Below are positions 35,954 through 44,796 of a stretch of DNA of 64,000 nt, piece by piece (position 1 is the first letter of the stretch; each line of letters begins with the position of its first letter). The position numbers were made by a program, and so were the translations under genes. This stretch comes from Algoriphagus sanaruensis (GTDB lineage: Bacteria > Bacteroidota > Bacteroidia > Cytophagales > Cyclobacteriaceae). The notes beneath the pieces were generated by a model. That model searched no databases. It saw only the letters and a list, made by a program, of their open reading frames with translations, and was not told the origin of the DNA. Location of the stretch: positions 1,178,001 to 1,242,000 of the forward strand of contig NZ_CP012836.1 in NCBI RefSeq assembly GCF_001593605.1. Reading direction: 5' to 3'.

Positions 35954-36601
35954 ATGAGTTACGTAAATCGAACCCTTCGGTCCCTTCCATTTGGAAGAAT
36001 TATTGGTGGACCTATGATCGCAGCCATTCAGGCACAGGCCCTCGCAGCAAAGTCGACGGTTAATTTTATCAAAGAAGTTGGATTTAAAGGAGCGGCAGAA
36101 GAGCAAGATGGGAATGCAGATGAAAACATGGGTGATGTTAGAAACGTCACGTTCAAGTACAAGCGGAAAGCTGCTGGCGGAAGCGGAACTGGAAATGAAC
36201 CAGGTGAAGAAGAGGTATCGCTCACTGTGCCTATTTTGACTATTGTCCCAATCCCCTATATCAGGATTGAAGAAATGACTATCCAGTTTACCGCAAATAT
36301 CACGGAGCAACAAGAATATAAAAGTGCAAGCGCAAGTAGCGGAAGTGTGGCTACAGATACCACTATGAATTTTAAAGCTGGCGGATTTTTGTCACCTGTA
36401 AAATTCAATTTGAATGCTAAAGTGTCTACCCGGAACAATTGGAGTAGCAGTAATAGCAACAAAGTGAATACTTCCACCCAATACACAATTGATATTCAAG
36501 TCAAAGCTGTTCAGGACGAAATGCCAGCTGGCTTGGCAAAGGTGTTGAACATCATGGAAGAAGCGATTTTAGAGAAACCTGCTGCAGGTGGTGGCTCTTG
36601 A
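35954..36601 (+). CDS. DUF2589-type protein, paralogue 1 (215 aa)
   Basis: I recall this pattern as DUF2589, a family without known function. No signal peptide is present. An N-terminal helix-prone region (PMIAAIQAQALAAKSTVNFIKEVGF, residues 20-44) is followed by a beta-rich body: VRNVTFKYKRK (62-72), then TVPILTIVPIPYIRIEEMTIQF (91-112), then FNLNAKVS. The C-terminal KAVQDEMPAGLAKVLNIMEEAI (184-205) may form a helix. It shares the A-x3-FIKEVGF, TVPxLTIVPIP and E-x-P-x-G segments with the protein encoded at 37801. It is first of a four-gene cluster preceded by a 180-base gap. Confidence 0.85.
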   Translation: MSYVNRTLRSLPFGRIIGGPMIAAIQAQALAAKSTVNFIKEVGFKGAAEEQDGNADENMGDVRNVTFKYKRKAAGGSGTGNEPGEEEVSLTVPILTIVPIPYIRIEEMTIQFTANITEQQEYKSASASSGSVATDTTMNFKAGGFLSPVKFNLNAKVSTRNNWSSSNSNKVNTSTQYTIDIQVKAVQDEMPAGLAKVLNIMEEAILEKPAAGGGS

Positions 36602-36637
36602 TGGTTAAGTTGATTTTTTGACCTTAATCACTAAGCT

Positions 36638-37789
36638 ATGAGCCAATTGAATCAAATCATTGCATCAATCCTAAGTGATATCAACGAGGCCAAATCCAAA
36701 GCAGATTTTGCTTCCCGAGATTTGGCGCAAGCATACGCCTCGGATGATATCCTACGCTATTTTCCTGTTCCAAAGATTGGAATTTCAAACTTGGAGGTGG
36801 AAATCAAGTATGCCGTTGAAACTGTTGAAGAAAAGCCTATAGAATCTAGCCAGTCTCAGCGGAGACTGGCTGATTTTATCCAAAAGTTTTCAGAACAAAC
36901 GGCTAATGAAATTAAAAATCATGTAGCCAAAGAGGTAACTTCAAATGTGCTTTACAAGGATTTGGGATCCAATTATCCCTCTCAAGAATGGGAATCTAAC
37001 TTTGCTGCCACCCTTTCAGATAGTCTTTCTAAGTCAGTAACATCGGGAGCAGATTTGATAAGGAATTTGCCATCTGTGACCGAACAGCTGAAAAAAAGTA
37101 CGGTTGAGTTTTTTCCTTTAGCATTCAAATCAGAGACGGTAGCGGCAGTTCCAAAGTCCACAGGTGAATATCAAGTCATTGGATTGGATAAATCAGGGGC
37201 CGTTGATTTTAAAATTCAGACTGATTTTCCAGATGACAAGACGGCGCTTAACCTTGCCAAATCGCTGAATTCTGCAATACTTTCAAATAAATTGGAACTC
37301 GGTGAAGTGAAGCGAGATGCACTCTCAAAGACGGATATGGCCAAAGCAAAATTGGGTAACCAGGAAATAGTTCTGACCATGGAAAGCCAAAAGGTGGGTT
37401 CAAGTCAGCCAAAGGTCTTTTTTGAAAGTGTGATCAAGGAGAAAAGTGTGGTTTTAAATAAGCCAATTTTGGTTAGACCAACTTGGTTGGGAGGTAGACC
37501 AATAGGAGCAGGAACTAGACCTACCTCTACTCCAGAACCCTCGGTTAACTTGAAGGAAGACGATACACTTTTGGGGATTTCACAAACTATTCTTCGAAAT
37601 AAGCTAACCGATTTCCGAGTTGGAGTTGAGAAGATTTTGAATGAATCTAAAGTGACTTCTTTAAAGCTGACTGTAGAGTCGGAAAAATTAAAGCAGGTAA
37701 AGCCTGAAACCGTATCGACCATCAAGTTTACTTTAACTGGAAATGACTTTACCATGGTCCAAGATGATGGTCAAAAGTCGGTTCTATAA
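36638..37789 (+). CDS. Unknown protein of the DUF2589 cluster (383 aa)
   Basis: The family is not recognised. The N-terminus (IIASILSDINEAKSKADFASRDLAQAY) is helical, then FPVPKIGISNLEVEIKYAV (about 42-60) repeats the hydrophobic-P-hydrophobic-P plus beta-strand pattern of the flanking DUF2589 proteins. The middle is amphipathic helix with many Lys, Glu and Ser. A Pro/Arg-rich linker (RPTWLGGRPIGAGTRPTSTPEPS) precedes a C-terminal region ending in beta strands. There is no signal or membrane helix, so it is probably cytoplasmic. It sits 36 bases after the first gene and 11 bases before the next. Confidence 0.8.
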   Translation: MSQLNQIIASILSDINEAKSKADFASRDLAQAYASDDILRYFPVPKIGISNLEVEIKYAVETVEEKPIESSQSQRRLADFIQKFSEQTANEIKNHVAKEVTSNVLYKDLGSNYPSQEWESNFAATLSDSLSKSVTSGADLIRNLPSVTEQLKKSTVEFFPLAFKSETVAAVPKSTGEYQVIGLDKSGAVDFKIQTDFPDDKTALNLAKSLNSAILSNKLELGEVKRDALSKTDMAKAKLGNQEIVLTMESQKVGSSQPKVFFESVIKEKSVVLNKPILVRPTWLGGRPIGAGTRPTSTPEPSVNLKEDDTLLGISQTILRNKLTDFRVGVEKILNESKVTSLKLTVESEKLKQVKPETVSTIKFTLTGNDFTMVQDDGQKSVL

Positions 37790-37800
37790 TTTTTGACTGT

Positions 37801-38334
37801 ATGATTACTCCAAAATTTATTTCAGATCTCCTTGGTGCGCCAATGGCAGCGGTTGTGCAGGCAGAGGCTATTGCGGCAAGGGCCACGGCTGATTTTATCA
37901 AAGAAGTCGGCTTCACTAAGGATACAGATGCGATTGATCCTGATTTTGGATCCATCAAAAATATTTCCTTTTCTTATCTAAGACAAAATGCCGACGGAAG
38001 TGCACAAACCGCTTCTATCACTGTTCCCCTTTTGACTATTGTTCCCATTCCTACTTTGAGAGTTGCTCAGGCAGTAATTGAATTGGACTTGGCGATCACT
38101 CAGCCTGAAGAAACTTCAACTGGAGGATCAAATTCTAAGTCAAACCAAGCCTTTGGAGTTGCACAACCTTTACGACTTAAGGCGCTCTTTGCTAAAAAAC
38201 CGCTTCCTCAGAGTTCAAATACGGGCAATTCAATTTCGGGGAATATGAATGTAAAAATCACCATGGAGCAAGCTGAGCCTACCATTGGAATGGTCCAGTT
38301 GCTAAGTATTTTAGATAATTCAAAAAAAGAATAA
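37801..38334 (+). CDS. DUF2589-type protein, paralogue 2 (177 aa)
   Basis: The 177-residue protein is a diverged paralogue of the one encoded at 35954. ATADFIKEVGF (28-38), IKNISFSYLRQ (52-62), ITVPLLTIVPIPTLRVAQAVIEL (73-95) and EPTIGMVQLLSILDNS (159-174) align with matching segments there. The central part is shorter and less Ser-rich. The stop codon overlaps the start of the zinc-ribbon gene (TAATG), so the two are translationally coupled. The function is unknown. Confidence 0.85.
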   Translation: MITPKFISDLLGAPMAAVVQAEAIAARATADFIKEVGFTKDTDAIDPDFGSIKNISFSYLRQNADGSAQTASITVPLLTIVPIPTLRVAQAVIELDLAITQPEETSTGGSNSKSNQAFGVAQPLRLKALFAKKPLPQSSNTGNSISGNMNVKITMEQAEPTIGMVQLLSILDNSKKE

Positions 38335-38648
38335 TGAGCTGGATCAACTCAATACTAAACTGGTGGAAAAATTTATTCAGTTCAGAGAAAAATAAATCTG
38401 AACCCGTCAAAGAGGCAACCCCTGCGGTTGAAATTTCCAGGACTCCGGGCTTAAATTGCCCGGAGTGTGGAACTCGCATGGTAGTTAGTATTCAAAATTT
38501 GGTGAATCTTGAACCTTTAAATTGCCCCACTTGTGGCTTGGAATTAACCGTTGATGTGGAACATTCTCAATCTGCCCTTGAATCTTTGAGAAAACTACAA
38601 AATGGCCTAGAGGAAGCCTCTAAAGTTAGAAAAGATGCAAAAGTCTGA
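38334..38648 (+). CDS. Small zinc-ribbon protein of the DUF2589 cluster
   Basis: The 104-residue protein begins with a Trp-rich amphipathic helix (WINSILNWWKNLF), then a linker, then a zinc ribbon formed by C42-x2-C45 and C64-x2-C67. It ends in a charged helix (ALESLRKLQNGLEEASKVRK). The N-terminal helix could bind a membrane surface or a partner. It is coupled to the upstream DUF2589 gene by a 1-base overlap, and is the last gene of the cluster before the convergent pirin gene, 3 bases away. Confidence 0.85.
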   Translation: MSWINSILNWWKNLFSSEKNKSEPVKEATPAVEISRTPGLNCPECGTRMVVSIQNLVNLEPLNCPTCGLELTVDVEHSQSALESLRKLQNGLEEASKVRKDAKV

Positions 38649-38651
38649 TCT

Positions 38652-39530
38652 TTAGAAATTCCAAGTCCCAAATTTACCTGCTTGATAATCCTGATAGGCC
38701 TCGTATATCTGCTGTTGTGTATTCATGACAAAAGGACCTTGAGCGACCATTGGTTCATTAATTGGCTCTGCATGTCCAAGGATCAAAACTGCATCTTCCG
38801 AGGCTTCTACCTGAATTATTCCATTTGAATTTTCAAATTCTACCAAATTCCGGAAGTTGACCAATTCTTCATTGACTTTTAGCTTTCCTCTGACGATATA
38901 GAAAAAGATGTTTTCCGAAGTAGGGATTTCCTTTTCAAACTTCCCGTCTTTTTTCAGGTAAATCGTGCTCATAGATAAAGGAATATTTCCTTCAAAGGCT
39001 CCATCTACTCCGTTCCACTGTCCAAAAAGTTGTTGAACTTTTACCCTTCCACTATCCAGTTCAAAAGAAGGGATTTGGTCTTTCTGAAGTCCAATGTAAT
39101 TGGGAGCAATCATTTTTTTTGCTGCGGGGAGATTGATCCAAAGCTGAAGAATTTCAAGATCTCCTCCGTTTTGCTTAAATGCTTTACTTGAAATTTCAGC
39201 ATGGATTAGCCCTTTTCCTGCCGTCATATATTGCACTCCTCCAGGACCGATTACAGATTCATGTCCCGATGAATCCATGTGCATAATGTCTCCTTCGAGG
39301 ATAAAAGTTAGCGTTTCCATCCCGCGATGGGGATGGGGCCCAAAAGGTAAACCTTGGTTTCCTTTCGGGTAAGTTTGGAATCCGTGGTGATTAAGAAATA
39401 TAAAAGGATCGATTTGCTGAAGTGACCGAGTTGGTAGAGGACTGTATGTGATTAAATCTGCAATTGGTCGGTATTCAGCCTGATGAATTCGCTTGATTTT
39501 TCTCATTTCATTAAATGCTTGTATAGACAT
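38652..39530 (-). CDS. Pirin family protein
   Basis: This bicupin protein of 292 residues has the pirin N-terminal domain. Metal-binding motifs are PHPHRGMETLTFILEG and GLIHAEIS, with GPGGVQYMTAGKG between. Pirins are Fe-dependent, and some act as quercetin 2,3-dioxygenases; the substrate here is not known. An in-frame ATG eight codons in (MRKIKRI) is an alternative start. The gene is 41 bases downstream of the M20 hydrolase gene on the same strand, so the two may be co-transcribed. Confidence 0.93.
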   Translation of the reverse strand: MSIQAFNEMRKIKRIHQAEYRPIADLITYSPLPTRSLQQIDPFIFLNHHGFQTYPKGNQGLPFGPHPHRGMETLTFILEGDIMHMDSSGHESVIGPGGVQYMTAGKGLIHAEISSKAFKQNGGDLEILQLWINLPAAKKMIAPNYIGLQKDQIPSFELDSGRVKVQQLFGQWNGVDGAFEGNIPLSMSTIYLKKDGKFEKEIPTSENIFFYIVRGKLKVNEELVNFRNLVEFENSNGIIQVEASEDAVLILGHAEPINEPMVAQGPFVMNTQQQIYEAYQDYQAGKFGTWNF

Positions 39531-39571
39531 TAAATGGGATTCAGGATTAAAAAGTTTGATTTTTTGGATGA

Positions 39572-40861
39572 TTATTGAAGTTGCTTGTCTAAAGAAAGAA
39601 TGGTTTGAAGTAGCACATTGGCACCATTTCCGATATCCTCTTTTGACGAGTATTCTTCAGGAGCATGGCTGATTCCATCTTTGCTTGGAATAAAGATCAT
39701 TCCCATAGGAGCTATTCGAGCCATTTCTTGCGCATCATGCCCCGCCCCACTAGGCAGACTCTTTGTAGTCAATCCGAGTTTTTCAGCTTGATTTTTAATT
39801 ATTTCTCTAATCTTTGGGTCTGCTAATGCCGGTTTGCTAGCGACTTCAATGTGCTTGATCTCGAGTTTTGTACCGCTTTGATTTGCCAACTCCTGTGCTT
39901 TACGCTCAATATCTTTGTAAACGGTCCAGATTTTTTCCGAAGAAAGGTCTCTTATTTCAACGTTTACTTTCACTTCTCCTGGAATGACATTTCCGGCACC
40001 AGGAAAGGCTTGGATTTTCCCAACAGTTGCTACTTGTCTGCCTGGGTAAGAATTTACAATTTTATTTACCTCTAGAATCAATTCCGCAGCTGGTAGCATA
40101 GGGTCATGTCTCAAGGCCATGGGTGTAGTCCCAGCATGATTGGCTTTACCTTTAAAGGAAATCTCCCACCACTCGATAGCAACAATTCCTTCTACCACCC
40201 CAATGTCCAATTTTTCATTGAAGAGGTTTCCTCCTTGTTCGATGTGAAGTTCTAGGAATGCTGCAATATCTCCTGGGCTTCGCTTCATTTGGGGGATTCG
40301 ATCTGGATCTCCTCCTAGGAGTTTTATTCCTTCATATTGAGTGATTCCCGCATTGCTGACTACTTGAAGTGCTTCAGCGCTTAATGCACCCACGATTGCT
40401 CGACTTCCCACTACACCGCCTTCTTCATTTGTAAAAATGATTACTTCCAAAGGATGATCGATTAGAAAATTGTTTTCAGCTAGTGTTTGAACAACTTCTA
40501 TCGCACCAAGGGATCCCACAGGTCCATCATAATCGCCTCCATTTGGTACCTCATCGATATGAGACCCAAAGACTATTGGTTTTAAGTTGGGATTTTTGCC
40601 TTGTTTTTTTCCAATGATATTCCCCGCAAAATCAACAGATACTTCTAAACCTGCCTTTTCCATCAGAGATTTTACAAAGGTTCTTGCCGCTATATCATGT
40701 TTGGAATATGCAACTCGATCTGATCCTCCCATTTCATTTTTGCCATAAGTGGCTAATGTCATTAGGTTCTCATGAAGTCGGTCTGGGTTGACTTGGAAGG
40801 TTTGACCAAAGGATAAAGTCCATGTGAAAATCCAAAGTAGGAAGGCAAGGGAAGTTTTCAT
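39572..40861 (-). CDS. M20-type Zn hydrolase of the hydantoinase/carbamoylase family, exported
   Basis: The 429-residue protein has a signal peptide (ending TLSFGQ). Metal-site motifs are those of N-carbamoyl amino-acid or allantoate amidohydrolases: GSHIDEVPNGGDYDGPVGSLGAIE, FTNEEGGVVGSRAIVGAL, and LELHIEQGGNLF. The dimerisation-domain motif GKANHAGTTPMALRHDP and C-terminal LPSGAGHDAQEMARI and SHAPEEYS are also present. Export to the periplasm is unusual for ureide catabolism and may point to peptide-like substrates. Confidence 0.92.
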   Translation of the reverse strand: MKTSLAFLLWIFTWTLSFGQTFQVNPDRLHENLMTLATYGKNEMGGSDRVAYSKHDIAARTFVKSLMEKAGLEVSVDFAGNIIGKKQGKNPNLKPIVFGSHIDEVPNGGDYDGPVGSLGAIEVVQTLAENNFLIDHPLEVIIFTNEEGGVVGSRAIVGALSAEALQVVSNAGITQYEGIKLLGGDPDRIPQMKRSPGDIAAFLELHIEQGGNLFNEKLDIGVVEGIVAIEWWEISFKGKANHAGTTPMALRHDPMLPAAELILEVNKIVNSYPGRQVATVGKIQAFPGAGNVIPGEVKVNVEIRDLSSEKIWTVYKDIERKAQELANQSGTKLEIKHIEVASKPALADPKIREIIKNQAEKLGLTTKSLPSGAGHDAQEMARIAPMGMIFIPSKDGISHAPEEYSSKEDIGNGANVLLQTILSLDKQLQ

Positions 40862-40922
40862 ACAATTAATGATAGAGGTGATACAAGAAAAAAGTCCCTC
40901 TAATAGAAGGACTTTTGTGTGT

Positions 40923-41921
40923 TTATTTCAACCAAGCTAGTCGAATTTCATCTGGAGCCTTCATCCGATCGGCAAGTCTCATATATCTACTTGCGAGTCC
41001 TGATAAGTAATCTTGGGCTTTAGCGGCTAGATCATTTAGTCCTGTCAGATTTTCGATTTTCCAGAAATCAACCAAATGCTCAATTATTCGGGCATAATCC
41101 CAACCGGTATAAATTCCTACTTTTTGAGTGATTTCAGAGAAGTCTTTGTAAAGATTGGGTCGATTTCCACCTTCACCCATCAAGACTGCAGGCATCACAA
41201 TTTGCTTCCGCATCATTTTCTCAAAAGCTAAAATTGCTCCACTTGGATCGATTTCAAAGATGCGCGACATGAATGTTTTATAGGCTTTTTCATGTCTAGC
41301 TTCGTCACCTGCAATGGTTTTACAGATTTTCGATAATACATGGTCACCGGCTTTGTCAGCTAGTTTTCCTGTATTGACATGGGAGATTTTAGTAGCTCTT
41401 TCCTGAAAAGAGGTATAGATCATAGCCTGATAGGGATCCGCATCGGTGTTAGCATCAAACCCATTGGCAATTAAGCGGTGAATCGTCCGCTCCACAGCTC
41501 CCATATCTACTCGTCCAGTAAGGTAAAGGTATTTATTGAGCAAGTCACCATGGCGGTTTTCTTCAGCAGTCCAGCTTTTGGACCATCTAACCCAGCCAGA
41601 TGGAGAGACTAGTGAGCGCTCGTCATTGATTCCTTCCAACAGATTGAAATAAGTCTGATAGGATGGGAGAGCTTCCTCCGTAATCATGTTCCCGATTAGG
41701 GAAGTGAGAACGGTGTCTGGAATCCCTTCAGCTCGTTGTTGTAATAGTTTGATGTCTTCTAATGCCTCAGGATTGGATAGGTCCGGAAGAAAATCAGAGG
41801 GTTGCCAGCAAGTATCTGGATCAACCAAAATGTTATCTACAGCATCTCCCACTAGAGCATCTAGTTGAGAGATAACCTCCATGTTTTTTTCTAATTCGTA
41901 ATTGATTTCGCCTGATTTCAT
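40923..41921 (-). CDS. Acyl-ACP desaturase
   Basis: This soluble diiron desaturase of the stearoyl-ACP delta-9 type (FA_desaturase_2) has 332 residues. The two diiron motifs are EENRHG (in TAEENRHGDLLNKYLYLTG) and DEARHE (in AGDEARHEKAYKTF). SWTAEE and WKIENLTGL are also family-typical. It would introduce a double bond into acyl-ACP for membrane fluidity. A possible alternative start is the ATG at 41882. It appears to have its own upstream region of 178 bases. Confidence 0.93.
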   Translation of the reverse strand: MKSGEINYELEKNMEVISQLDALVGDAVDNILVDPDTCWQPSDFLPDLSNPEALEDIKLLQQRAEGIPDTVLTSLIGNMITEEALPSYQTYFNLLEGINDERSLVSPSGWVRWSKSWTAEENRHGDLLNKYLYLTGRVDMGAVERTIHRLIANGFDANTDADPYQAMIYTSFQERATKISHVNTGKLADKAGDHVLSKICKTIAGDEARHEKAYKTFMSRIFEIDPSGAILAFEKMMRKQIVMPAVLMGEGGNRPNLYKDFSEITQKVGIYTGWDYARIIEHLVDFWKIENLTGLNDLAAKAQDYLSGLASRYMRLADRMKAPDEIRLAWLK

Positions 41922-42060
41922 ATTAACTCAGATGGCTAGCTTTATTCTAACCGGAATAATAATCAGTGAAGGTAAGGACAAATCGTCGGATTCCTCTCCG
42001 AAAAACTCGATTTCGGATTTTGGTTTCCATAAGTGGCTTTTAAAAGTGAAGACAAAAAAA

Positions 42061-42078
42061 AGCCTCCCGAAGGAGGCT
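42061..42078 (-). terminator. Intrinsic terminator of the propeller lipoprotein gene
   Basis: A 7-bp stem (agcctcc / ggaggct) with a CGAA loop is followed on the minus strand by seven T, 22 bases beyond the stop codon. Confidence 0.88.
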
Positions 42079-42099
42079 GATTCAAATTTCTTGAGGAAA

Positions 42100-42975
42100 T
42101 CAATAGTCAAGCTTGTATGCTGCTACTTTGTTTTTGAAGAAAGTTGGAACATAGATGATTTTTTCGCCAGCGTTATATCCAATATCAGCGGTATTTGACT
42201 CTGCTGCTTTGGTGTCTATCATGAGGGTTTGAGTTGAATCGTTTGCAAACCAAATTTCACCTACCCAACGAGAAGCGATATAGTTGCCATCACCTAAAAT
42301 AACCAATCCATCCCCTCCAGTTACCTCAGCATTTACGATTGAAGTAGTACCATCTGAATTCCATTTTTTCAATCCCGAAGCATCAAGTCCATAAATTGTC
42401 CCGTCTTCCCCGATCGCTATTCCATTGATCGACTCATTTCCTTCCGAGATCGTAGAGATGGCTCCATCTGAATAGGCATGTACCTTACCGGTATTCATGT
42501 CTGTGAAATAAACGGTTCCGTTATGAGCAGCTACATCATTTAAAAATTGTGCACCTTCTACTTTCCATTTATTGGCGATTTTTGCTGAAGCAATATCGAT
42601 TTCTACAAATTCATCAATATCAGTAACGTAAAGCTTTCCATTTGATATTGCCATACCTTTTGGAGCATTTAACCCGGTAACCCATGCTGGATTGAGAATT
42701 TTTCCTTCCTTAGAGATAATAGCAATTGATCCCTCTCCATCTTTTCCCAAAGGATCTTGACCGATAATATTCGAAACATAGATGGTACCTGATTCAGCAT
42801 CAAACAAAACAGATTCATTGGTCATTAATGAATCAGCTGTTTCCCAAAGCAAGGTTAAGGTTGGAGTTTTAGTTTCAATCACCTCTTCAACCTCTTCAGT
42901 TTTCTGAGGGGAACAGTAAGTAAAAAGCAATGTGGCAATAATACCTAGTAAAGTTTGGTTTCGTAGATTTTTCAT
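42100..42975 (-). CDS. SMP-30/gluconolactonase-like beta-propeller lipoprotein
   Basis: The 291-residue lipoprotein (lipobox FTYC) has a six-bladed propeller pattern: ESVLFDAESGTIYVSNI, LNAPKGMAISNGKLYVTD, LNDVAAHNGTVYFTDM, INGIAIGEDGTIYGLD. This is the SMP-30/LRE group. The metal-site asparagine and aspartate in the LNDVAAHNGTVYFTD region are compatible with a lactonase, but a binding role is equally possible. The 250-base gap upstream separates it from the divergent dipeptidase gene; I see no clear regulatory motif in it. Confidence 0.85.
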   Translation of the reverse strand: MKNLRNQTLLGIIATLLFTYCSPQKTEEVEEVIETKTPTLTLLWETADSLMTNESVLFDAESGTIYVSNIIGQDPLGKDGEGSIAIISKEGKILNPAWVTGLNAPKGMAISNGKLYVTDIDEFVEIDIASAKIANKWKVEGAQFLNDVAAHNGTVYFTDMNTGKVHAYSDGAISTISEGNESINGIAIGEDGTIYGLDASGLKKWNSDGTTSIVNAEVTGGDGLVILGDGNYIASRWVGEIWFANDSTQTLMIDTKAAESNTADIGYNAGEKIIYVPTFFKNKVAAYKLDY

Positions 42976-43225
42976 TGTTGTAATTAGATTGGTTTATATT
43001 CAATTGCAAAGTTGGTCATTTCTTTTCTCCGAATAAAATCTGTTATCGAACTCATTTGTTTGGATGATTCATGGATTTAAGAAGTCAACTTGGCTCCTCT
43101 TTTTATAAAATTTGGCTTGAATCTGGTATTTCCTTTTAAGGATTAAACTGCCGTTGATGGATTTTTCTTACTCAATTTCTGATTAGGTTTTAACTTGTTG
43201 TCCACCATCAGCATTATTTATCCTT

Positions 43226-44476
43226 ATGAAAAAAAATCTATTTGCCATACTTCCAGCTTGGATTGTATTAGCTTGTTCTTCTCCAGAGCCAGCAGTTGAT
43301 TATACCAAACTTACCGATGAGCAAAGGCTTGAAGCTGCTCGAGAAATTGCCCAATCGACGATCATGGTAGATGGTCATGTAGACCTTCCCTATCGGATGA
43401 AAGTAGGTGGCTTTACCCTCCAGCGTGAAATTTTAGATGTTTCGGTTCGAACACCAGATGGTAATTTTGATTACCCAAGAGCTAAGGAAGGTGGACTCGA
43501 TGCTCCATTTATGTCTATATATATTCCTGCAGGAAATCAAGCAACCCCAGGTGCTTCTAAAGCCTTGGCCGATTCACTGATTCTCATGACGGAGCGTTTG
43601 ACGGAAGCTTTTCCTGACAAGTTCGCAATGGCTTACAGTCCAGCAGACATAGAGGCGAACTTTTCAAAAGGCTTGATTTCTCTCCCGATGGGAATGGAAA
43701 ACGGTGCGGGAATCGAGGATGATTTGGGGAATGTAGCGTATTTCCACAAACGAGGTATTCGATACATCACGCTTACTCATGGAAAGGACAATTTGATAGG
43801 CGATGCCAGTTATGATACAACCGGGACCCACGGCGGATTAAGCGAGTTTGGAGAAAAAGTAGTGGCTGAAATGAATCGCGTCGGTATCATGGTGGATTTG
43901 AGCCACGTTTCAGATAATACCTTCAAAGATGCATTGGCTATTACAAAAGTACCTGTGATCGCCTCACATTCCTCCGTTCGGAAATTTACGCCTGGTTTTG
44001 AGCGAAATATGAGTGATGAGCTAATTCAAGCTATGGCTAAAAACGGAGGGGTAATGATGATCAATTTTGGTGGTTCTTTTATTGACTCGGCTTATGCCGC
44101 TGGATCGACCAAAGTTCGAGAGCACATCGTGAATTGGCTTGCTGAAAACAACCTTTCCCGAACTGATTCTACAGCCCAGATCTATATTCAAGAATATTCT
44201 GCTAAAAATAATCCTTTCCCAACTGTCCAGCGGGTGGCCGACCATATCGACCATGTGAAAAATCTTGTAGGAATTGATTATGTGGGTCTGGGTTCGGACT
44301 TTGATGGAGTAGGAGATTCCCTTCCTACAGGCCTGAAGGATGTTTCCATGTTCCCTAATTTAATCGCTGAATTACTGAAGCGGGGATATTCGCGGGATGA
44401 CATTGAAAAGATTTGCTATAAAAATATTTTCCGTGTTTGGGAAGCTGTGGAAGATTATGCATCTGGACAAAATTAA
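43226..44476 (+). CDS. Membrane dipeptidase (peptidase M19, renal dipeptidase type), lipoprotein
   Basis: The 416-residue protein has a lipoprotein signal (lipobox VLAC). M19 motifs are MVDGHVDLPYRM (first metal pair), MGMENGAGI (bridging Glu), RYITLTHGKDNLIGD, GIMVDLSHVSDNTF and ASHSSVRKF (His ligands), and GLGSDFDGVGD at the end. It hydrolyses dipeptides outside the cytoplasm. A strong terminator follows. Confidence 0.95.
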   Translation: MKKNLFAILPAWIVLACSSPEPAVDYTKLTDEQRLEAAREIAQSTIMVDGHVDLPYRMKVGGFTLQREILDVSVRTPDGNFDYPRAKEGGLDAPFMSIYIPAGNQATPGASKALADSLILMTERLTEAFPDKFAMAYSPADIEANFSKGLISLPMGMENGAGIEDDLGNVAYFHKRGIRYITLTHGKDNLIGDASYDTTGTHGGLSEFGEKVVAEMNRVGIMVDLSHVSDNTFKDALAITKVPVIASHSSVRKFTPGFERNMSDELIQAMAKNGGVMMINFGGSFIDSAYAAGSTKVREHIVNWLAENNLSRTDSTAQIYIQEYSAKNNPFPTVQRVADHIDHVKNLVGIDYVGLGSDFDGVGDSLPTGLKDVSMFPNLIAELLKRGYSRDDIEKICYKNIFRVWEAVEDYASGQN

Positions 44477-44496
44477 AAGGGTTTCAATATTTACTC

Positions 44497-44527
44497 AAAG
44501 CTCCCAACGGTTCCCATTGGGAGCTTT
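44497..44527 (+). terminator. Intrinsic terminator after the M19 dipeptidase
   Basis: A perfect 11-bp stem (aaagctcccaa / ttgggagcttt) is followed by TTT. Confidence 0.92.
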
Positions 44528-44530
44528 TTT

Positions 44531-44626
44531 ATTTCATGTGTTTAAAATTTGATTTTCATTTGCCACATGGAATGCCCTGGATAATCATTTCCCTGTGTGA
44601 GAAGCCATTCTCGTGGGCATTTCATC
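44531..44626. repeat. Dispersed repeat, copy 2
   Basis: The segment from atttcatgtgt through ttgattttca and gccacatggaat to ttcatc resembles 4574-4672, with about the same length. Inverted halves gaatgccc (44570-44577) and gggcattt (44615-44622) can pair. The remainder of the 320-base gap before clpB holds no gene that I can see. Confidence 0.6.
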
Positions 44627-44796
44627 TAAATATCTGCCGAACGGTCTTCCTGTTTTCTGGATTTCGCCTCCTTTTCTGTCAAAATTTCCTTTTTATTTCT
44701 TTAAATAGCTGTTTTTCAGTCATTCTGGCTTAAATATTTACTTGGCTAGCCATTTGATCCATGGGAATTACCTAAACCACTATTCAATTAACAACC

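Noticed and set aside
44437..44733. Open frame of 98 codons between the M19 dipeptidase and clpB
   Set aside because: Begins inside the dipeptidase gene, crosses its terminator and the repeat copy, and has a composition unlike a real protein.
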